53,428 nucleotides of DNA from Candidatus Udaeobacter sp. (GTDB lineage: Bacteria; Verrucomicrobiota; Verrucomicrobiia; Chthoniobacterales; UBA10450): the NCBI GenBank assembly GCA_013372845.1, contig JAALOD010000006.1:9630-63057 (forward strand). Reading direction: 5' to 3'. The position numbers were made by a program, and so were the translations under genes. Of this stretch, positions 51,701 through 53,428 are shown piece by piece (position 1 is the first letter of the stretch; the number at the start of each line of letters is the position of its first letter). Under the pieces are notes generated by a model. It had not been told where the DNA came from. It was given only the letters and a program-made list of their open reading frames with translations, and did no database searches.

Positions 51701-52132
51701 AACGGCATGCCCCAGACTGACCCGCAGCAAACGTTTGTCGGCCCAATGGTCACGTTGACCAATGAATTCTCTGCCTCCGATGGCGATATTTTTCCGTATC
51801 GCTTTAAGACGCTTGGGCTCGGCAAGCTGATCGGGAAACGCACATGGGGCGGCGTAATTGGTATTCGCGAGTCGCTGCCGCTTGTCGATGGCGGCCAGTT
51901 CTTCAAACCCGAATTCGCTCCGTACTCAAGGGACGGCAAACAATGGATCATTGAAGGTCACGGCGTCGATCCCGACATCGTCGTCGATAATGATCCCGGG
52001 AAAGAATTCAAAGGCGAAGACCAGCAGCTCGATCGGGCAATCCAGGAAATTCAAGAGGAGTTGAAGACCAAACGATACGACCTGCCTCCGGTCCCTCCCT
52101 ATCCAGACAGGAATCCGGCGAAGGGCAGCTGA
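48743..52132 (+). CDS. Secreted tricorn-type S41 peptidase
   Basis: A protein of 1129 residues from ATG 48743 (ORF start 48683 adds 20). It has a signal peptide (FLCLTAICLISITTVSAQ), then two WD40/TolB-like propellers (FPRFSPDGKQIAFTSQYDG; AVWSPDGKWIAYNSD), a PDZ domain (VKPGDYILAINNTPVST) and the C1/C2 catalytic fold. The catalytic His lies in NNGHTYVGGG and the Ser-Asp in TNEFSASDGDIF, as in the tricorn core protease. It probably degrades peptides outside the cytoplasm. A striking Lys/Glu-rich linker (KAEEKRQKEKAKEAEEKKPEE onward, about 35 residues) separates the propellers from the protease part. Confidence 0.93.
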   Translation: MNIFSRLFVFLCLTAICLISITTVSAQKLPDTTRLLRFPATNGTQIVFCYAGEIYTVGKDGGIARRLTSGPGYSSFPRFSPDGKQIAFTSQYDGNTEIYVMPAEGGVPKRLTTSATLGRDDISDRMGPNNLVMAWENTKPLVVFRSRMKSFNDFIGSLFAVGLNAELPQQLPVPRGGFVSFSPDDSKMAYNQVFREFRTWKHYRGGMADDVWIYDFKTGATENLTNNPAQDICPMWGPDNKIYFTSDRDNRMNLFVIDLATKETKQLTHFTDYDIKFPSIGKDSIVFEQAGYIWRYDLANGQATPVPIEIKEDFAIGRGALVDAAKHIESVNLAPDGERSITVARGDLFSVPAKNGTPRNLTKTSGAHERDAVWSPDGKWIAYNSDVTGENELYVRSQDGKGEPQQITSGADTYYYAPKWSPDSKKLLWSDRLQRLRYVDVATKAVTLVDQDKYGEIQGYNWSPDSQWIIWARPEENDMPRVYLYSLANKQQTAVTDSWYGSGEAVFSDDGKYVLLSSARDFKPTFGEEEFANVYRDMQRVYLVTLAKETANPLAPKSDEVGKAEEKRQKEKAKEAEEKKPEEKATGKKPEEKPKKPVVVKVDTDGIQNRILGLEITPGNYRNIRMLDDGRIFYLRRTAADDVGEDDQEGFPERDRKSHLCVYNVDDRKETVLGDANNYQITFDGKKMLVKIKKDYAIIDVPKDKLETKDREHKIAGLDTQLDRHAEWNQIYFECWRQMRDFFFSPTMNGVDWKAMRDKYAALLPFVNHRNDLTYLLGELIGELNNGHTYVGGGERPDSPRIKLGLLGAEFSRDPATRAYRIERILPGENWDKKTRSPLTDVGVDVKPGDYILAINNTPVSTLPNLYDALIGTADKQVVLRVNSKPTDAGARDVTVVPTGDEAPLYYLDWVQKNIDYVNKKTGGEVGYLHIPDMGQPGLNQFTKFYFPQIRKHALIVDVRGNGGGFVSPLVIERLRRALVMVGIARNGMPQTDPQQTFVGPMVTLTNEFSASDGDIFPYRFKTLGLGKLIGKRTWGGVIGIRESLPLVDGGQFFKPEFAPYSRDGKQWIIEGHGVDPDIVVDNDPGKEFKGEDQQLDRAIQEIQEELKTKRYDLPPVPPYPDRNPAKGS

Positions 52133-52133
52133 A

Positions 52134-52712
52134 GTGGGCGGCGACACAAAAAACGCCGGCACTGATCCCGCAGAAATCCCGGTCGATGAACGCACCGACG
52201 GACCGGGCGTCTCGCGCATCGATCTGAACGATCCCGCCGCGCCGATCTATTATCTGCTGGAAAAGAGGCGCTCGCCGCTGACGCTGCGCGACATGATGAT
52301 TTTGCCGATCCGCACCGGCTACATTTCGGACAAGATCGACCCGACAGATCTGCCACCGAGTGCCGAGAAGCTTTATCCGCAGGTGGTCGTCTCTGAGGTC
52401 CGTGTCCCCTCGCCCGCCGGTCCGGTGCGCTGCCTGGTGTACACGCCACCGGGTGCTAATGCGCGGCGCGCGCTGATCTCCGCGGATACCCGCCCATGCT
52501 GATCGTGTCAGGCAGGCACTCACGATCCGGTGATCGACGATAACCGAGCCTTTGCCCAGAAGCTCCAAGAGGCAGGCTGCCGACTCGTCGAGCATTTCAT
52601 TCGAGAGGGCATGCCCCACGGCTATTACTTCTTTCCCCATTTATTCGAGCAAGGCGATGAGGCTTTCGATGCAATCCGCTCTTTCCTGGCAAAGACTGTG
52701 GGCGCGAGGTAA
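52134..52712 (+). pseudogene. Alpha/beta hydrolase (esterase) remnant with deleted catalytic core
   Basis: The first frame (52134-52502) encodes the N-terminal part of an esterase of the hormone-sensitive-lipase type, up to VRVPSPAGPVRCLVYTPPG. Just where the oxyanion HGGG and the GDSAGG nucleophile elbow should follow, the text jumps to RRALISADTRP and then, in other frames, to LIVSG and HDPVIDD..AFAQKLQEAG with the Asp and the terminal His (GMPHGYYFF). About 150 residues holding the Ser nucleophile are missing, and a frameshift near 52500-52530 also divides the rest. It is therefore a non-functional relic immediately after the tricorn gene. Confidence 0.75.
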
Positions 52713-52844
52713 CAGAGTCGCCAGCGCGTGAAATGCAGCGCTGGATTTGAGAACACGCGACGCAGGTTGCATAGTTTCCCCCATAGGATGCAGTCGTTAT
52801 TTCAATCGCTCGCTTTGACAGCATAAAGCGGCGCGATTAGCCGC

Positions 52845-53428
52845 ATGGACCGAGCTTTTCCAAATCGAATCGAAGCAGGGCGGGAACTCGCGGACAAGCT
52901 AGAGAAATACGCAGGTCGCAATGACGTGATCGTGCTGGGCTTGCCGCGCGGCGGTGTGCCTGTTGCTAATGAAGTTGCAAAGCGCCTGCGCGCGCCACTT
53001 GACGTTTTTATAGTGCGCAAACTCGGTGTCCCTGGTTTCGAAGAGCTGGCTGCCGGCGCAATCGCTTCGGGCGGAGTGCGCGTTTTGAATGAAGATGTCG
53101 TACGTGCGATACCGCACGCAGACCAGGCAATCGAGGCCGTTACCGCGCGAGAGACAGCAGAACTGCAGCGGCGCGAAGAAATCTATCGTGAGGGACGTCC
53201 AGCGCCGGAACTGCGGGATCGGATCGCCATCTTGGTGGATGATGGATTGGCCACGGGCGCCACGATGCGCGCTGCGGTAAAGGCACTGCGACAGCAGGGG
53301 GCCGCGAAAATTGTCGTAGCAGTGCCGGTTGGTCCACCGGATACCTGCCACGAGATCGAAGAACAAGCCGACGAAACAATCTGCCTAAGCACGCCTCCAT
53401 TCTTTCAAGCTGTCGGCCAGTATTACGA
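52845..53428 (+). CDS. Phosphoribosyltransferase family protein (partial, runs off the window)
   Basis: ATG 52845 opens 194 codons with no stop, which is why the ORF track lacks it. The PRPP-binding loop is ILVDDGLATGATMRAAVKAL near residue 130. Earlier parts IVLGLPRGGVPVANEVAKRL, DVFIVRKLGVPGFEELAAGAIASGG belong to the PRTase group often annotated as 'phosphoribosyltransferase' or fused to a dienelactone hydrolase-like domain in larger proteins. The C-terminal continuation is outside the window, so a fusion cannot be excluded. Substrate base unknown. Confidence 0.88.
   Translation, partial: MDRAFPNRIEAGRELADKLEKYAGRNDVIVLGLPRGGVPVANEVAKRLRAPLDVFIVRKLGVPGFEELAAGAIASGGVRVLNEDVVRAIPHADQAIEAVTARETAELQRREEIYREGRPAPELRDRIAILVDDGLATGATMRAAVKALRQQGAAKIVVAVPVGPPDTCHEIEEQADETICLSTPPFFQAVGQYY

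Overview
The window reads as a gene-dense bacterial chromosome segment of medium-to-high GC. It is most likely a verrucomicrobial (Chthoniobacterales / soil Udaeobacter-like) genome or metagenome bin. That placement is inference: it rests on the style of the proteins (secreted tricorn-type protease, DUF3052, GT87 membrane glycosyltransferase, B12-dependent RNR, full Pho/Pst block) and on abundant short palindromic repeats between genes. No rRNA or CRISPR and no complete IS with a transposase is visible. One tRNA (Ser, anticodon CGA) is present.

Layout. 0-1.6 kb: a TetR regulator, a lipoprotein HlyD-type adaptor and the first 19 codons of a third gene form one minus-strand operon behind a clear operator palindrome. 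1.66-1.80 kb: a 140-bp MITE-like element with perfect 14-bp inverted ends. 1.8-4.0 kb: DUF3052, a secreted small protein and a GT87 glycosyltransferase. 4.1-6.9 kb: gatA and gatC below two overlapping genes for tail-anchored coiled-coil proteins. 7.1-19.4 kb: mostly housekeeping and metabolism (RlmI-like methyltransferase, purC, a decayed sulfatase, mdh, sufE, carB, secreted cyclophilin, aguB-type amidase, dicarboxylate symporter). 19.6-22.4 kb: a heavily frameshifted subtilase and a frameshifted DoxX-like gene.

22.4-32.7 kb is one long minus-strand phosphate block: phoB-phoR-pstS-pstC-pstA-pstB-phoU-ppk1-ROK kinase (polyphosphate-glucokinase-like)-sixA. It links phosphate sensing and uptake to polyphosphate synthesis and possibly to polyphosphate use as a glucose phosphoryl donor. 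A 1.2-kb stretch without a convincing gene follows.

33.9-39.3 kb: uvrA, which carries an in-frame insertion of a short repeat, translationally coupled to a large secreted TPR protein. 39.8-41.6 kb: an acyl-CoA dehydrogenase with a frameshifted 3' end. 41.7-44.1 kb: a compact restriction-modification pair (DNA methyltransferase and PD-(D/E)XK nuclease with a 1-bp overlap), preceded by a 38-codon, very basic ORF that the ORF track missed. 44.2-48.4 kb: nrdJ with a direct-repeat upstream region, and a homocysteine S-methyltransferase family gene. 48.5 kb: tRNA-Ser. 48.7-52.1 kb: tricorn-type S41 protease. 52.1-52.7 kb: an alpha/beta hydrolase remnant with its catalytic core deleted. 52.8 kb to the end: a phosphoribosyltransferase running off the window.

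Two themes stand out. First, at least six unrelated families of short interspersed repeats sit in the gaps and in places supply coding signals: the aguB start codon, the sufE and carB stop codons, and an internal piece of uvrA. Second, indels and stops are clustered in patches (about 9.7-10.8, 20.2-22.3, 39.8-40.1 and 52.4-52.6 kb) while neighbouring genes of up to 1149 codons are intact. This needs raw reads to tell true gene decay from local assembly error.
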